From SVEL01 sp045126215 (GTDB lineage: Bacteria > Bacillota > Clostridia > Lachnospirales > Lachnospiraceae), in contig JBGVOD010000031.1 of assembly GCA_045126215.1 (NCBI GenBank), forward strand, positions 1 to 39,051: 39,051 nucleotides of DNA, written 5' to 3'. The notes beneath the pieces were generated by a model. The model was given only the letters and a program-made list of their open reading frames with translations. It searched no databases and was not told where the DNA came from. Below are positions 16,890 to 24,804 of this stretch, in pieces (within the stretch, counting starts at the first letter, position 1; every line of letters starts with the position of its first letter). Both the position numbers and the translations under genes were made by a program.

Positions 16890-17459
16890 ATGAGCGTTTA
16901 TAAGACAAAATTTTACGGCGAATATAAGTTTTCAGATAATGCGACACCATACCTTTTGACTTATCTTAGCAAGTTTTTTAGAACAATTCACATTGAGCGA
17001 GATGTAGAAAAAATCAAAGAAAGCTACTATAACTGGAAAGACTACAGCTATTATGGTGATTTGGGATATGAAGGTGAATTATATGTTAATCCCGAAGACA
17101 AAAGCTATGGGAATAAGAATTTACTGGCAGTTACCAGATGGTGCCATTTTGCAATAGATAAAAGAGAAGACGGAAATTTTCTTATCTGGAATGGCAACAA
17201 AAGGTTCTACCATTATGAAGCTTGGATTCAGTATATTATTGACCGATTTTTACAACCTCATAAGATAAAGCTTAACGGTGTAATGCTTGAAGTAGGTATG
17301 GGTTCTACAGATGCTAACTATATGGTTTTATATGAAAACAGGCTCATTAAATATTATGCAAAAGACCCAAGAGAACTAGAACGGTTAAGGAATGATTTCA
17401 AAAATTCGGATATTATCCTTGACATTATGAATAAAATACCACCGCTGTCAAGTCTATAA
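16890..17459 (+). CDS. Hypothetical protein, phage-like
   Basis: A 189-aa soluble protein. The segment GNKRFYHYEAWIQYIIDRFLQPHKIKLNGVM follows a pattern recalled from small hypothetical proteins of clostridial phages and mobile elements (W..YI...FL.P....LNG). Function unknown. It is coupled to the 16112 gene by a four-base gap and closed by a strong terminator. Confidence 0.75.
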   Translation: MSVYKTKFYGEYKFSDNATPYLLTYLSKFFRTIHIERDVEKIKESYYNWKDYSYYGDLGYEGELYVNPEDKSYGNKNLLAVTRWCHFAIDKREDGNFLIWNGNKRFYHYEAWIQYIIDRFLQPHKIKLNGVMLEVGMGSTDANYMVLYENRLIKYYAKDPRELERLRNDFKNSDIILDIMNKIPPLSSL

Positions 17460-17466
17460 CTACAAG

Positions 17467-17489
17467 AAGCCCCTGTAATGGGGCTTTTT
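17467..17489 (+). terminator. Rho-independent terminator of the right outward operon
   Basis: AAGCCCC, a TGTAAT loop, GGGGCTT and a T-run, seven bases after the stop codon of the 16890 gene. Confidence 0.88.
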
Positions 17490-17702
17490 GTAATCGTTCT
17501 TTCTTATACATATTTAGAAGGGCGAGATTCATCAAATGTTCCTATCTGGGCAGATGTATTAACGGAGAAAGGTTATTGTTTTGATTATGTCAGTGGATAT
17601 GCACACATTAGTCCATTCGGTACATCATCAGGATGGCTTAAAAAGAATTATCCAGACATCACAGAACATTATGTAATTGAAAATCAGCCTGAATTGAAAT
17701 AA
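17478..17702 (+). pseudogene. Possible gene fragment after the terminator
   Basis: This open frame of 74 codons has its only ATG inside the terminator loop and no ribosome binding site, so it is not a normal gene start. Codons from about 17515 on read like real protein (EGRDSSNVPIWADVL, HISPFGTSSGWLKKNYP) and end at a stop just before another terminator. It is read here as the tail of a lost gene; no family is recognised. Confidence 0.3.
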
Positions 17703-17723
17703 TCCTATTCTATCAGGCCACAA

Positions 17724-17749
17724 AGAAAGAGCAGAATTTTGCTCTTTCT
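17724..17749 (+). terminator. Hairpin terminator after the gene fragment
   Basis: AGAAAGAGCA (17724-17733) and TGCTCTTTCT (17740-17749) form a perfect 10-bp stem; the downstream arm is T-rich. Confidence 0.65.
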
Positions 17750-17764
17750 CCTAGAAACCAAAAA

Positions 17765-17789
17765 ACTTACGCTCGAAAAAAACGTAAGT
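17765..17789 (-). terminator. Terminator of the minus-strand restriction/SEFIR operon
   Basis: ACTTACG and CGTAAGT pair around an 11-nt loop. Read on the minus strand, the stem is followed by six T residues, and it starts about ten bases after the stop codon of the 17799 gene. Confidence 0.75.
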
Positions 17790-17798
17790 CCTTTGTTT

Positions 17799-19364
17799 TT
17801 ATTGTTCTTCAACGCCTCTAGTCTTAATTACATCCCTTAGATAATCAATTACCATTCTACAGGTTTCTTCGTTTATTTCATCGGAATTAATACCAAGTTT
17901 TGCATGAACAAGATTTCTCTTTTTCCTGATTTCGTGAGCTTTTGTTGCTTCATCAATCCAATGTGGCCGTTCAATATACTTGATTTCGTTTATGTAGTCA
18001 ATCAAATCTGCCCTTTTCTGTCTTCCATTACGGTCAGTTACCATATAATCTTTTGTAAAATAATCTTCCCTATTAAGCTCTGATAACCAATCTATAAGTA
18101 CCGCTTCAAGAATAGAGCCTGCAAGAATAAGTGTTGCCTTGTATGCTCCTACTCTAAAACAATCATTTAATTCTTTCCAGTCATCATGCAGCATTTCTTG
18201 AAGCTGATTTGTAGAATGAACCTTTAGTGTTTCCAAAAGTTCCATTCCAAGAATATCTTCTACTTTTTCAGGCTTTTTTTCGCAAGTTTTATTTATTGCT
18301 TTCCAATATGCCAAAACTCTGGATTCAACATCGCCTTTAAACTGATAACTTCTTCTTTCAATATGTGTTAGTATCTGTGCCTGTAAACTGTATTCTTGTT
18401 CGTCCTTTGTTGGCATAATAACATGAATCTCTTTTGCCGCTTTCATTGTAATCTTTGAAATAAAACATCCAAGCTTTTGTGAATCAAGAATAGTCTGGCA
18501 TACATCACTATTTAGGTATAAATACAAATATTCTGGCTGGATATCTTTACACCGCAATACAAACATATTCCGATTAGCATATATTTTTTCATCCAGTTCA
18601 TCAGCAATTAAAAATGGTTTAACACTTCCCACACTTGGAAGAATAATATCATTCTTTTGTAAGACAACAGAAGTGGCAGTATTTTCAGCAATAGAATCGG
18701 TATCAAATGGATATTTAAGGTCTGTCATTCGTACAACTTTTCCCACCACATCTGTTACAGGCCGAGGCATAATGATTTCAGTAATATCTCCCAGCTTTAC
18801 AAGTGTTTCCTGTTGTAATAGACGTCTTACATCCATCGCCTTTTTACTGTAATACTCTGGGAATAAATAATTATCTGATATATCCGTAGAGACAATCGTA
18901 TTATATTCGTACTCTCCAGCATTATCGTCTTCTGGTATAGCCCCACCATTAATCCAGCTTTCTAAGCCCTCTAAATATGTCTCATATTTCATAGAAAATT
19001 TTTCTGGTAAAGCAAATAAACCATCAGATTGTCTTACTCTTTTTACCCCACGAATAAATATCTTGCCCTTGTAAATAGAAACATCCATATTATCAGATGC
19101 CTTACTTGATAGATGTATCAATTCCATCTGTGCTCCCGTGTTATAAAAAGGTGCTCCTAGATTATATACACCAGCCAATGAATACTTTGCTAAGATTTGT
19201 TCAAATACTTTTCTTCGTCCAGAATTATGTAGGGTACTAGAAACAGTAATCAACCACACATCTTCCTGTGTCTCATTATTTAAAACTTCTTGCAGCCAAC
19301 TATCTCCCTCTTTTGATAACGGATATCCAGCCCTTTTTTCTAGTAAATCTCTTATACTTATCAT
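17799..19364 (-). CDS. Methylase-like / target-recognition / HEPN-like fusion protein
   Basis: A 521-aa protein. The N-terminus (RKVFEQILAKYSLAGVYNLGAPFYNTGAQMELIHLSSK) resembles the part of N6-adenine methylases after the catalytic NPPY, but no NPPY or SAM motif is present. Residues ~180-330 look like an HsdS-type target-recognition domain (VKLGDITEI... LQKNDIILPSVG... PEYLYLYLNS). The last ~120 residues are helical, with RKKRNLVH (Rx6H), as in HEPN/DUF4145 domains. GGAGGG stands before the ATG at 19364, favouring it over the start 15 bases upstream. It is third in the hsdS-SEFIR operon. The activity is unproven: it may be a DNA-targeting helper or an RNase-type effector. Confidence 0.65.
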   Translation of the reverse strand: MISIRDLLEKRAGYPLSKEGDSWLQEVLNNETQEDVWLITVSSTLHNSGRRKVFEQILAKYSLAGVYNLGAPFYNTGAQMELIHLSSKASDNMDVSIYKGKIFIRGVKRVRQSDGLFALPEKFSMKYETYLEGLESWINGGAIPEDDNAGEYEYNTIVSTDISDNYLFPEYYSKKAMDVRRLLQQETLVKLGDITEIIMPRPVTDVVGKVVRMTDLKYPFDTDSIAENTATSVVLQKNDIILPSVGSVKPFLIADELDEKIYANRNMFVLRCKDIQPEYLYLYLNSDVCQTILDSQKLGCFISKITMKAAKEIHVIMPTKDEQEYSLQAQILTHIERRSYQFKGDVESRVLAYWKAINKTCEKKPEKVEDILGMELLETLKVHSTNQLQEMLHDDWKELNDCFRVGAYKATLILAGSILEAVLIDWLSELNREDYFTKDYMVTDRNGRQKRADLIDYINEIKYIERPHWIDEATKAHEIRKKRNLVHAKLGINSDEINEETCRMVIDYLRDVIKTRGVEEQ

Positions 19365-19386
19365 ATTGTAACCCTCCAAACAATTA

Positions 19387-19408
19387 GCCCACGCAGTTAA
19401 GCGTGAGC
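19387..19408 (-). other. Intercistronic hairpin between SEFIR and HEPN-like genes
   Basis: GCCCACGC and GCGTGAGC form an 8-bp stem with one wobble/mismatch and a 6-nt loop, with no U-run. It may set the relative expression or processing of the two genes. Confidence 0.45.
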
Positions 19409-19415
19409 CATAATG

Positions 19416-20315
19416 TTATATGTTTTCTTTAATAATTCTATATTCAAATGTCATCACATCTTTTTCTTTTCCATGTGACCTTGAATCAACAGAAAGTAAT
19501 TTTATAGCAAGAAACTTTCCATATTGATTTTTAAATACCACAATTTCATTGCTGTATACTCTTCTTACATGACTACTAAAATCAAATTCTATTATTTCAT
19601 TATATGTTGGAAAATCTTTTCTTCCCGCAATATATCCGATATCTCCATATGCATAAATGCATCCATTATTTGCACCACTCCATTTAGTAGTAAATTGATA
19701 GTTACCTGTTCCTATTACATATTTTTGGTCATTATTTTCGTATTCAAAAGTAACTACTCCGCTATCTTCTGGGGAACAATATTTTATTGCATCAATACTT
19801 GTTTTCACAATGATTTCATCACCTACAGCATTGGCAAATGGATTTTTCCCAAGAGGTGGTTTCTTCTTTTCATCCTCATTATATATTCTTTCCAATAAAG
19901 TTCTGTAATTCTCAAAGAATAATGAATCATCACTAAAATCTATATATAATTTTGTTCCTAAACAGATAGGCGTTTTTTTCTCCAAGTTATTATTCCTTAC
20001 TATTGGAATAATGTATTCCAAATTCACATTACTCAGCAAATCTTGTGAAATAATCATGCTTTCATAGCCTGTTCCGCCGATTCCAGAATTAGCTTTATTT
20101 ACATAATTCTCCGAACAAACACATAGAACCATTTTAGATTTTGTAACTCCCTGTTCCATGAAAAATCTTAAATCTTGTCCTATATGTAAATCCCATTGGT
20201 CTAAAATAACATCTACGCCATGGCCTCTTAATCGAGTAGATAATGATTTAACCCATTCTTTATGTTCGTCGGAATCATGTGAATATGAAATAAAAACTAT
20301 TGGATGTTCTTCCAC
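19416..20315 (-). CDS. SEFIR/TIR-domain protein
   Basis: Residues 1-150 form a SEFIR-type TIR domain: VFISYSHDSDEHKEWVKSL, GVDVILDQWDL, GQDLRFFMEQG, SKMVLCVCSENY and GTGYESMII. The glutamate in GYES sits where TIR NAD-hydrolases keep their catalytic residue. The remaining ~150 residues are beta-rich with no known domain. Such proteins occur as NAD-depleting effectors in bacterial immunity and are repeatedly found within type I restriction operons. The start is GTG at 20315 behind AGGAGG. It follows hsdS by 11 bp. Confidence 0.82.
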   Translation of the reverse strand: MEEHPIVFISYSHDSDEHKEWVKSLSTRLRGHGVDVILDQWDLHIGQDLRFFMEQGVTKSKMVLCVCSENYVNKANSGIGGTGYESMIISQDLLSNVNLEYIIPIVRNNNLEKKTPICLGTKLYIDFSDDSLFFENYRTLLERIYNEDEKKKPPLGKNPFANAVGDEIIVKTSIDAIKYCSPEDSGVVTFEYENNDQKYVIGTGNYQFTTKWSGANNGCIYAYGDIGYIAGRKDFPTYNEIIEFDFSSHVRRVYSNEIVVFKNQYGKFLAIKLLSVDSRSHGKEKDVMTFEYRIIKENI

Positions 20316-20326
20316 TACACTTCCTC

Positions 20327-21583
20327 CTATTCAAATAATTGTTGTAACAGTCCCTTTTTAAGCTCTTTCCATTGTTCAAGTTCCTGTTTTGCAAGGTCGA
20401 TTGCTGTGTCAAAATCTGATAATAAATCAGCTATTTTCTGCTGTTCTTCAAGACATGGAACGGAAAAAGGCAATTTAATAAACTGTGTTACTTTGACGCT
20501 TGGCTGTACACCATTCATTTGAATTGACTTTATATAACGATTATTTTTTGTCTCCGTCAATAAATAAAACATAAATCTACTATCAATTTTTTCATTAAAT
20601 CTTAGACCAACAATATTTTGAGCCACACAACATTTTTCTTTTTCATCATAATAAGAACATTGAGCAGTATTTCCAACTGTTGAAAACAATATATCTCCCT
20701 TTTTTAAATGTTTTCTAAACCATGTATTATATATTTCTTGGCTTACCCACTTTTCAATTTTATCATATTTAATAAAGTATTCTCCTACTGCAGCAATTTC
20801 TATAAGTGGATATCCTGTTTCACTGAGAGGAGGTGTTTTACCTCTATTATCAACAACTAATTGAAAATTATCTTCTAAAGGTTTTGATTCCCACTCAGGA
20901 TAATCCGAGCCATCATCCGCTTTAAATCGAACTTCCTGACTGAAAATCTTCTGCATTACTCCCTTTTTCTGTTCTTCAAGAGTTGCTACCTCTTGCTCGG
21001 ATGCAGCGATTACATCATCTACAGAGGATAGGAAGTCGGCTATTTTTTGTTGTTCTTCGAGGCAAGGATATTTTAAAATTGTATCTGTAATAGCTTTCTT
21101 GTTTATTGAATATACTTTGGTTCCAACAAGCAATCTTATCACTTGCTTATGATATTGCTCCGAATTGAGATAATATCCTAAATATCGTGACGCAAATTCT
21201 TTTTGTGGTCTGCACAACATAGTATGTAATCCAGAAAGGACTTTTCTTTCCCCAATATTTTGTACTTCTGATACTTTTCCAGCAGTATAATCTTCTGCTG
21301 TATCGGCAACAATAATATCTCCATCACGGACATAGCTTTCATTTATAAACTTTTTTATTGGTACATCTTCATTAACAAATGGTAACTTATCCATGTTACA
21401 ATCTATTACACTTCCAAATTTAACCAATATATCTCCATAATGAATGTTTTGTACATCTCCCAATTCGTTATTTAACTGGTCTCTTGAAAATGTATTAGTT
21501 TGATGCATTGTAAAAATATCACCAAAAGCTTTCTGTTCCCACTCAGGATAATCCGAACCATCATCTTTTCTAAATCTAATCAT
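20327..21583 (-). CDS. hsdS: Type I restriction specificity subunit HsdS
   Basis: HsdS gives a type I restriction-modification complex its DNA sequence specificity. At 418 aa it has the usual two target-recognition domains, each followed by a conserved helix. The two halves are internal repeats: DDGSDYPEWE opens both (residues 6-15 and about 219-228), and CLEEQQKIADFLS / CLEEQQKIADLLS closes both. A strong GGAGGGG site precedes the ATG. Only the last ~25 codons of the preceding gene (probably hsdM) remain, and no hsdR is in the window, so on its own this locus cannot make a complete enzyme. Confidence 0.93.
   Translation of the reverse strand: MIRFRKDDGSDYPEWEQKAFGDIFTMHQTNTFSRDQLNNELGDVQNIHYGDILVKFGSVIDCNMDKLPFVNEDVPIKKFINESYVRDGDIIVADTAEDYTAGKVSEVQNIGERKVLSGLHTMLCRPQKEFASRYLGYYLNSEQYHKQVIRLLVGTKVYSINKKAITDTILKYPCLEEQQKIADFLSSVDDVIAASEQEVATLEEQKKGVMQKIFSQEVRFKADDGSDYPEWESKPLEDNFQLVVDNRGKTPPLSETGYPLIEIAAVGEYFIKYDKIEKWVSQEIYNTWFRKHLKKGDILFSTVGNTAQCSYYDEKEKCCVAQNIVGLRFNEKIDSRFMFYLLTETKNNRYIKSIQMNGVQPSVKVTQFIKLPFSVPCLEEQQKIADLLSDFDTAIDLAKQELEQWKELKKGLLQQLFE
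20888..20917 (-). repeat. Intragenic direct repeat in hsdS (copy 2)
   Basis: Thirty bases encoding the second DDGSDYPEWE block are identical, except for one base, to 21536-21565 at the start of the gene. Such repeats support domain exchange between hsdS genes. Confidence 0.8.
21536..21565 (-). repeat. Intragenic direct repeat in hsdS (copy 1)
   Basis: Partner of 20888-20917; it lies 12-20 codons into the gene, ahead of the first target-recognition domain. Confidence 0.8.
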
Positions 21584-21594
21584 AATAGCCCCTC

Positions 21595-21670
21595 CTATAA
21601 TCCCAAAAGAGCCATTGTAGCATTGACTTTATCAATAGCCTCTTGTTTCTTCTTTGTGATTTCTGCAAGA
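21595..21670 (-). pseudogene. 3' tip of the gene upstream of hsdS (probably hsdM)
   Basis: The minus strand reads ANLAEITKKKQEAIDKVNATM and ALLGL, then a TAG, 11 bases before the hsdS start codon. It is a charged helix like the end of a methyltransferase subunit, and hsdM is the usual partner before hsdS, so that is the best guess. Its upstream part is gone: the sequence turns into the cpaF fragment at about 21671. Confidence 0.5.
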
Positions 21671-21691
21671 TTAGCTGGATACAACATATTT

Positions 21692-22936
21692 GTGAGTGGA
21701 GGTAACAACACTCTTTCCATTACTTATGAAATTAATAATAATATGCCTGTTTTCAAATATAATATTACTTCTTTACAATCCATATCAACCATTTACGAAA
21801 ACAAAACCATATCTTTAAACGAATACTTAAGTATTATTACATCTCTGATTGATGTTATGGATGAACTTGAAAAATATTTATTTGATATCAACTCAATTAT
21901 TATAAGGACAAATTATGTTTATATGGATCCTGAAAACTATTCAACTTACTTCACTATATGTCCTGCGTGGAATCAAGATTTTTATAGCGAATTAAAATCT
22001 TTCTTTGAAGACTTGCTAAATAAAATAGACCATTCAAATGAAAGACTTGTTTTTATCGCTTATAAATTATGTACGGAATCAGCCAAAGAGGAATTCAATC
22101 TTTCGATGATAAAGTCTATTCTATATGAAAAGAATTGTAAAAAAAATAATAAAGATAGCTATGAGAATAATTATGAGAATGGCTACAAGAATAGTTATGA
22201 GCATAATTATGAAAATGAGAATGAGAATAATTATGAGAACGATTGCAAAAATAATTGCGCAAGCAAGCTGTCTGGTTCCTTTAAGATAAAAATAGTCTGC
22301 TTTCTTACTATTTTTATTTTACTTATAATGATTTCCATAAACCTGTGTATGGTTAAAGGTATTACTAACTCTCTTTCCATCTTGTTTATATTTATATCAT
22401 GTTCATATTTTATAGGAGCTTTTAAGTATCTACTTCTTTTATACCCTGAATCAGTTGAGACAAATGAATTTGGATTCTCCAATACGTCCATTCCACTTGA
22501 AAACTCACCTGAAAACTTATCTAGAAACTCATCTGAGAATACTACAGATTATCTTTTACAAAAAGATAAAGACCTGATCATTGATGATGATTCAGTTCAC
22601 AGGCAATTTGGTAAGACAGAAGTTTTAGAACCCCTCAAAAAAAACTCCCACCACCTTATATACATTGGTACAGATTATTCACATAACGTGGAAGTAAAAG
22701 ATTTTCCTTTCAAAATTGGTAAACTACCAGATTCTGTACAAATGATAATTAATAATCCTCTTATCAGTAGGATTCATGCCTGTTTATATGCAGAAGATAA
22801 TCAATTCTACATTGAAGATTTAAACTCCACTAATGGCACATTTATAAATGGAACTCTTCTCTCACCACATTGCAGGGAACAAATACATCCAGGAGATCAG
22901 ATAACATTCTCCCACATAACATATTTGTTTGAATAA
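21692..22936 (+). CDS. DUF6382-FHA membrane protein fused to a cpaF scrap, N-terminus lost
   Basis: The frame is open through LAGYNIFVSGG of cpaF (21671-21703) directly into ITYEINNNMPVFKYNITSLQSIS, an internal part of the DUF6382 domain. A GTG at 21692 is the only early start, without a good ribosome site. Then come the rest of DUF6382 (to about residue 150), an Asn/Glu/Tyr-rich spacer, two membrane helices (IVCFLTIFILLIMISINLCM and a second) and a C-terminal FHA domain (IGKLPD, NPLISRIHACLY, DLNSTNGTFINGT) that binds phosphothreonine. Such proteins accompany Tad operons. The deletion that joined cpaF to it removed the rest of the pilus genes, so expression and function are doubtful. Confidence 0.6.
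   Translation: MSGGNNTLSITYEINNNMPVFKYNITSLQSISTIYENKTISLNEYLSIITSLIDVMDELEKYLFDINSIIIRTNYVYMDPENYSTYFTICPAWNQDFYSELKSFFEDLLNKIDHSNERLVFIAYKLCTESAKEEFNLSMIKSILYEKNCKKNNKDSYENNYENGYKNSYEHNYENENENNYENDCKNNCASKLSGSFKIKIVCFLTIFILLIMISINLCMVKGITNSLSILFIFISCSYFIGAFKYLLLLYPESVETNEFGFSNTSIPLENSPENLSRNSSENTTDYLLQKDKDLIIDDDSVHRQFGKTEVLEPLKKNSHHLIYIGTDYSHNVEVKDFPFKIGKLPDSVQMIINNPLISRIHACLYAEDNQFYIEDLNSTNGTFINGTLLSPHCREQIHPGDQITFSHITYLFE
22160..22251 (+). repeat. Degenerate short-unit repeat coding an Asn/Glu/Tyr-rich spacer
   Basis: Imperfect repeats of TATGAGAATAAT-like 12-bp units encode a run of YENN / YENG / YKNS / YEHN motifs between DUF6382 and the first membrane helix. Slippage could change the linker length. 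Confidence 0.7.
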
Positions 22937-22942
22937 ACATTG

Positions 22943-22971
22943 TTGATTTACAGTCATTTTTATATTAAAAT
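22943..22971 (+). promoter_or_regulatory. Sigma-A-type promoter of the flavodoxin-SCP2 gene
   Basis: TTGATT (22943-22948), 17 bases, TAAAAT (22966-22971), 24 bases before the ATG at 22996. Confidence 0.7.
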
Positions 22972-22995
22972 AGTGTGTTGAAAGGAGTTATTACC

Positions 22996-23985
22996 ATGCA
23001 CATTAATATTTACTATGGTGGTAGAGGTGTTATCGAAGATCCAACATTAAATGTTCTTAAACGAATTGAAAATGTCTTTGATGAGATTAGAGTTACATAC
23101 ACTAGATACAACCTTTATGATATGAAAAACTCCATAACAACACTTCCACAGACTTTGAAAGAAGCTGACGGCATTATACTTGCGTGCAATGTTGAATGGA
23201 TGGGCATAGGCGGATATATGCAGCAATTTCTTGATGCCTGCTGGTTCTATGGTGATAAACAAAAGATTAGCAATCTTTATATGACACCTATCGTTATTTC
23301 CACAACTTATGGGGAAAATGAGGCCATGCTTACGCTTAAGAGTGCCTGGGAAATGTTAGGTGGTCAGCTTACATCCGGTATTTGCGCATATGTTGAAGAT
23401 TCTGTTGAATTTGAAAGAAATACAGACTATATAAAATATATTGAAAAGAGAGCTGAGAATATTTACAGAACAATCTCTCAGAAAATCAAGCGTCTGCCAT
23501 CAAGCAGTTTAGCTATTAAGCAGACACTTACCAAATCTTCCATAGAGCTTACTCCTCAAGAGAGTGAACAACTTTCAAAATATGTATCTGATGATATATA
23601 TGTTAAGCAGCAAAAGGAAGATATTCTTGAACTTACTTCTTTCTTCAAAGAAAAACTTAGTGAACAGGGAACAGATATTGAAACAGAGTTTATTAAACCT
23701 CTTACCAATATCTTCACTCCTCAGGAGAATTTCAAAGCAACTTATCTATTTATTATTCAGGATAGAAAAAAACAGCTCTTCATATCTGTAAACAACGATG
23801 AATTGTATATCAAATATGAAAAGCACGATTCTGCTGATGTACTTGCAAAATTGTCTCATGATGTTTTAGACAATATTGTTCATGGAAGACTTACCTTCCA
23901 AAAGGCATTTATGACTGGTGAAATGACTGCAAAAGGAAAGTTCCCAACACTTCGTATGTTAGACCAGTTATTCCCATTTGTATAA
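22996..23985 (+). CDS. Flavodoxin-like NAD(P)H oxidoreductase with C-terminal SCP2 domain
   Basis: Residues 1-165 show the flavodoxin/NADPH-dependent FMN reductase fold: INIYYGGRG at the phosphate loop place, ADGIILACNVEWMGIGGYMQQFLDACW, and PIVISTTYGENEAMLTLKSAWEMLGG. The last ~100 residues (ATYLFIIQDRKKQLFISVNND ... DVLDNIVHGRLTFQKAFMTGEMTAKGKFPTLRMLDQLF) are an SCP2 sterol-carrier-type domain, a hydrophobic-ligand pocket. AAGGAG lies before the ATG at 22996, so the ATG 21 bases upstream is not used. It has its own promoter. The substrate is unknown; the fusion is common in Lachnospiraceae. Confidence 0.8.
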   Translation: MHINIYYGGRGVIEDPTLNVLKRIENVFDEIRVTYTRYNLYDMKNSITTLPQTLKEADGIILACNVEWMGIGGYMQQFLDACWFYGDKQKISNLYMTPIVISTTYGENEAMLTLKSAWEMLGGQLTSGICAYVEDSVEFERNTDYIKYIEKRAENIYRTISQKIKRLPSSSLAIKQTLTKSSIELTPQESEQLSKYVSDDIYVKQQKEDILELTSFFKEKLSEQGTDIETEFIKPLTNIFTPQENFKATYLFIIQDRKKQLFISVNNDELYIKYEKHDSADVLAKLSHDVLDNIVHGRLTFQKAFMTGEMTAKGKFPTLRMLDQLFPFV

Positions 23986-23991
23986 TAAACT

Positions 23992-24651
23992 CTAAACAGT
24001 TGGAATATGAATTTCAAAGGTGGTATCTGATATCTCATCAGATATCACTTTTATTTTTCCACCAATAGACTCCATTAATGTTCTGCATGTAAACAGACCT
24101 ATTCCCATGCCACCCTTTTTTTCAGAATAGTTCTCAGAAAATATCAATGTCTGTTTCTTTTTTTCAATTATTCTTCCGTTATTTTTTATAGAAATAATGA
24201 ACTCATCTCCAAGCATTCCGGCATTTATATGTATTCTTTTATCTGCAATCCTGCATGATGATAGTTCTTCACATGCATTTTTAACAATATTTTCAATGAC
24301 AAGAGACAAGTCTCCCCTTCCTATTGGCAAACTTCTTTCAGATATATTAAAAAAAGCTGTTATATTTATCTTTTTTTTCTTAAACATCTCCCCAAATACG
24401 TTAACTATTCTCTCTATTTCCACTTTTATATCACAAGTTTTGCACTGTCTTTCACCATATTTTATAACTTTATCCACATTATCCCCCATTTTTGCACTAT
24501 TAATAATAGAAAATGCACTCATAATATCATCCTCCAAATACATAAAATCTCTATCTTCTTTCAATTCGGGATACTTCTCCTTCAGCTTATCCTTAGAGAA
24601 CTCCAATAAAATCAATATATTTCCTATTTCGTGTATAGCGCTTTTTTGCAT
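23992..24651 (-). CDS. Soluble histidine-kinase-like protein
   Basis: A 219-aa protein without membrane segments or a sensor domain. A short helix with AIHEIGNILILLEF resembles a DHp/H-box (H7). The HATPase domain follows: N-box VIENIVKNACEELS, G1-like IKNNGRI and G2 KGGMGIGLFTCRTLMESIGG. It could phosphorylate an unlinked response regulator or act as an ATP-binding protein only. GGGAGGA precedes the ATG. It is convergent with the flavodoxin-SCP2 gene (stop to stop 6 bp) and divergent from the HIT gene, with an array of ~34-bp repeats in between. Confidence 0.75.
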   Translation of the reverse strand: MQKSAIHEIGNILILLEFSKDKLKEKYPELKEDRDFMYLEDDIMSAFSIINSAKMGDNVDKVIKYGERQCKTCDIKVEIERIVNVFGEMFKKKKINITAFFNISERSLPIGRGDLSLVIENIVKNACEELSSCRIADKRIHINAGMLGDEFIISIKNNGRIIEKKKQTLIFSENYSEKKGGMGIGLFTCRTLMESIGGKIKVISDEISDTTFEIHIPTV

Positions 24652-24693
24652 TTAAGCTTCCTCCCTCTCAATACTTTCTCTCACCCTGTCTCT

Positions 24694-24804
24694 GTTCATA
24701 ACCATGTTTTCGAAATTGTAATTCCTATTCATAACCAATTCTTTTCAAATTGTAATTCCTATTCATACATTAGTTTTCGTAAATTGCAATTACTGTTCAT
24801 AATC
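24694..24804. repeat. Tandem array of ~34-bp imperfect repeats between divergent genes
   Basis: Three units (24694-24726, 24727-24760, 24761-24794) and a partial fourth (24795-24804). Each unit begins (A/G)TTCATA and ends AAATTGxAATTxCT. The array abuts the -35 box of the HIT promoter and lies about 40 bp upstream of the kinase start, so it looks like a multi-site operator rather than a neutral repeat. Confidence 0.8.

Larger units (their letters stand above)
9177..21670. mobile_element. 12.5-kb accessory (defence-type) island inserted in cpaF
   Basis: The interval separates two adjoining pieces of cpaF: codons for VLA end at 9176, and codons for LAGYNIFVSGG resume at 21671. TTAGC occurs at both edges (9172-9176 and 21671-21675), either as a 5-bp target duplication or as microhomology. 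The cargo comprises unknown genes, a DprA/phosphoribosyltransferase operon and part of a type I restriction locus with a SEFIR protein. No integrase, transposase or terminal inverted repeat was found, and the right end cuts through the tail of a gene, so the element may be a degraded or recombined piece rather than an intact transposable unit. Confidence 0.7.

Noticed and set aside
21500..21670. 5' part of the long plus-strand frame leading into the FHA gene
   Set aside because: It lies antisense to the start of hsdS and the tip of the preceding gene and has no protein-like pattern; real coding begins only with the cpaF scrap at 21671.
9177..21670. Integrase, transposase or conjugation genes in the island
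   Set aside because: All reading frames were checked for recombinase motifs; none was found. The DUF6262-like protein alone is not evidence of a Tn554-type element.
24694..24804. CRISPR array
   Set aside because: The repeats follow one another without unique spacers and vary in sequence, and no cas gene is near.
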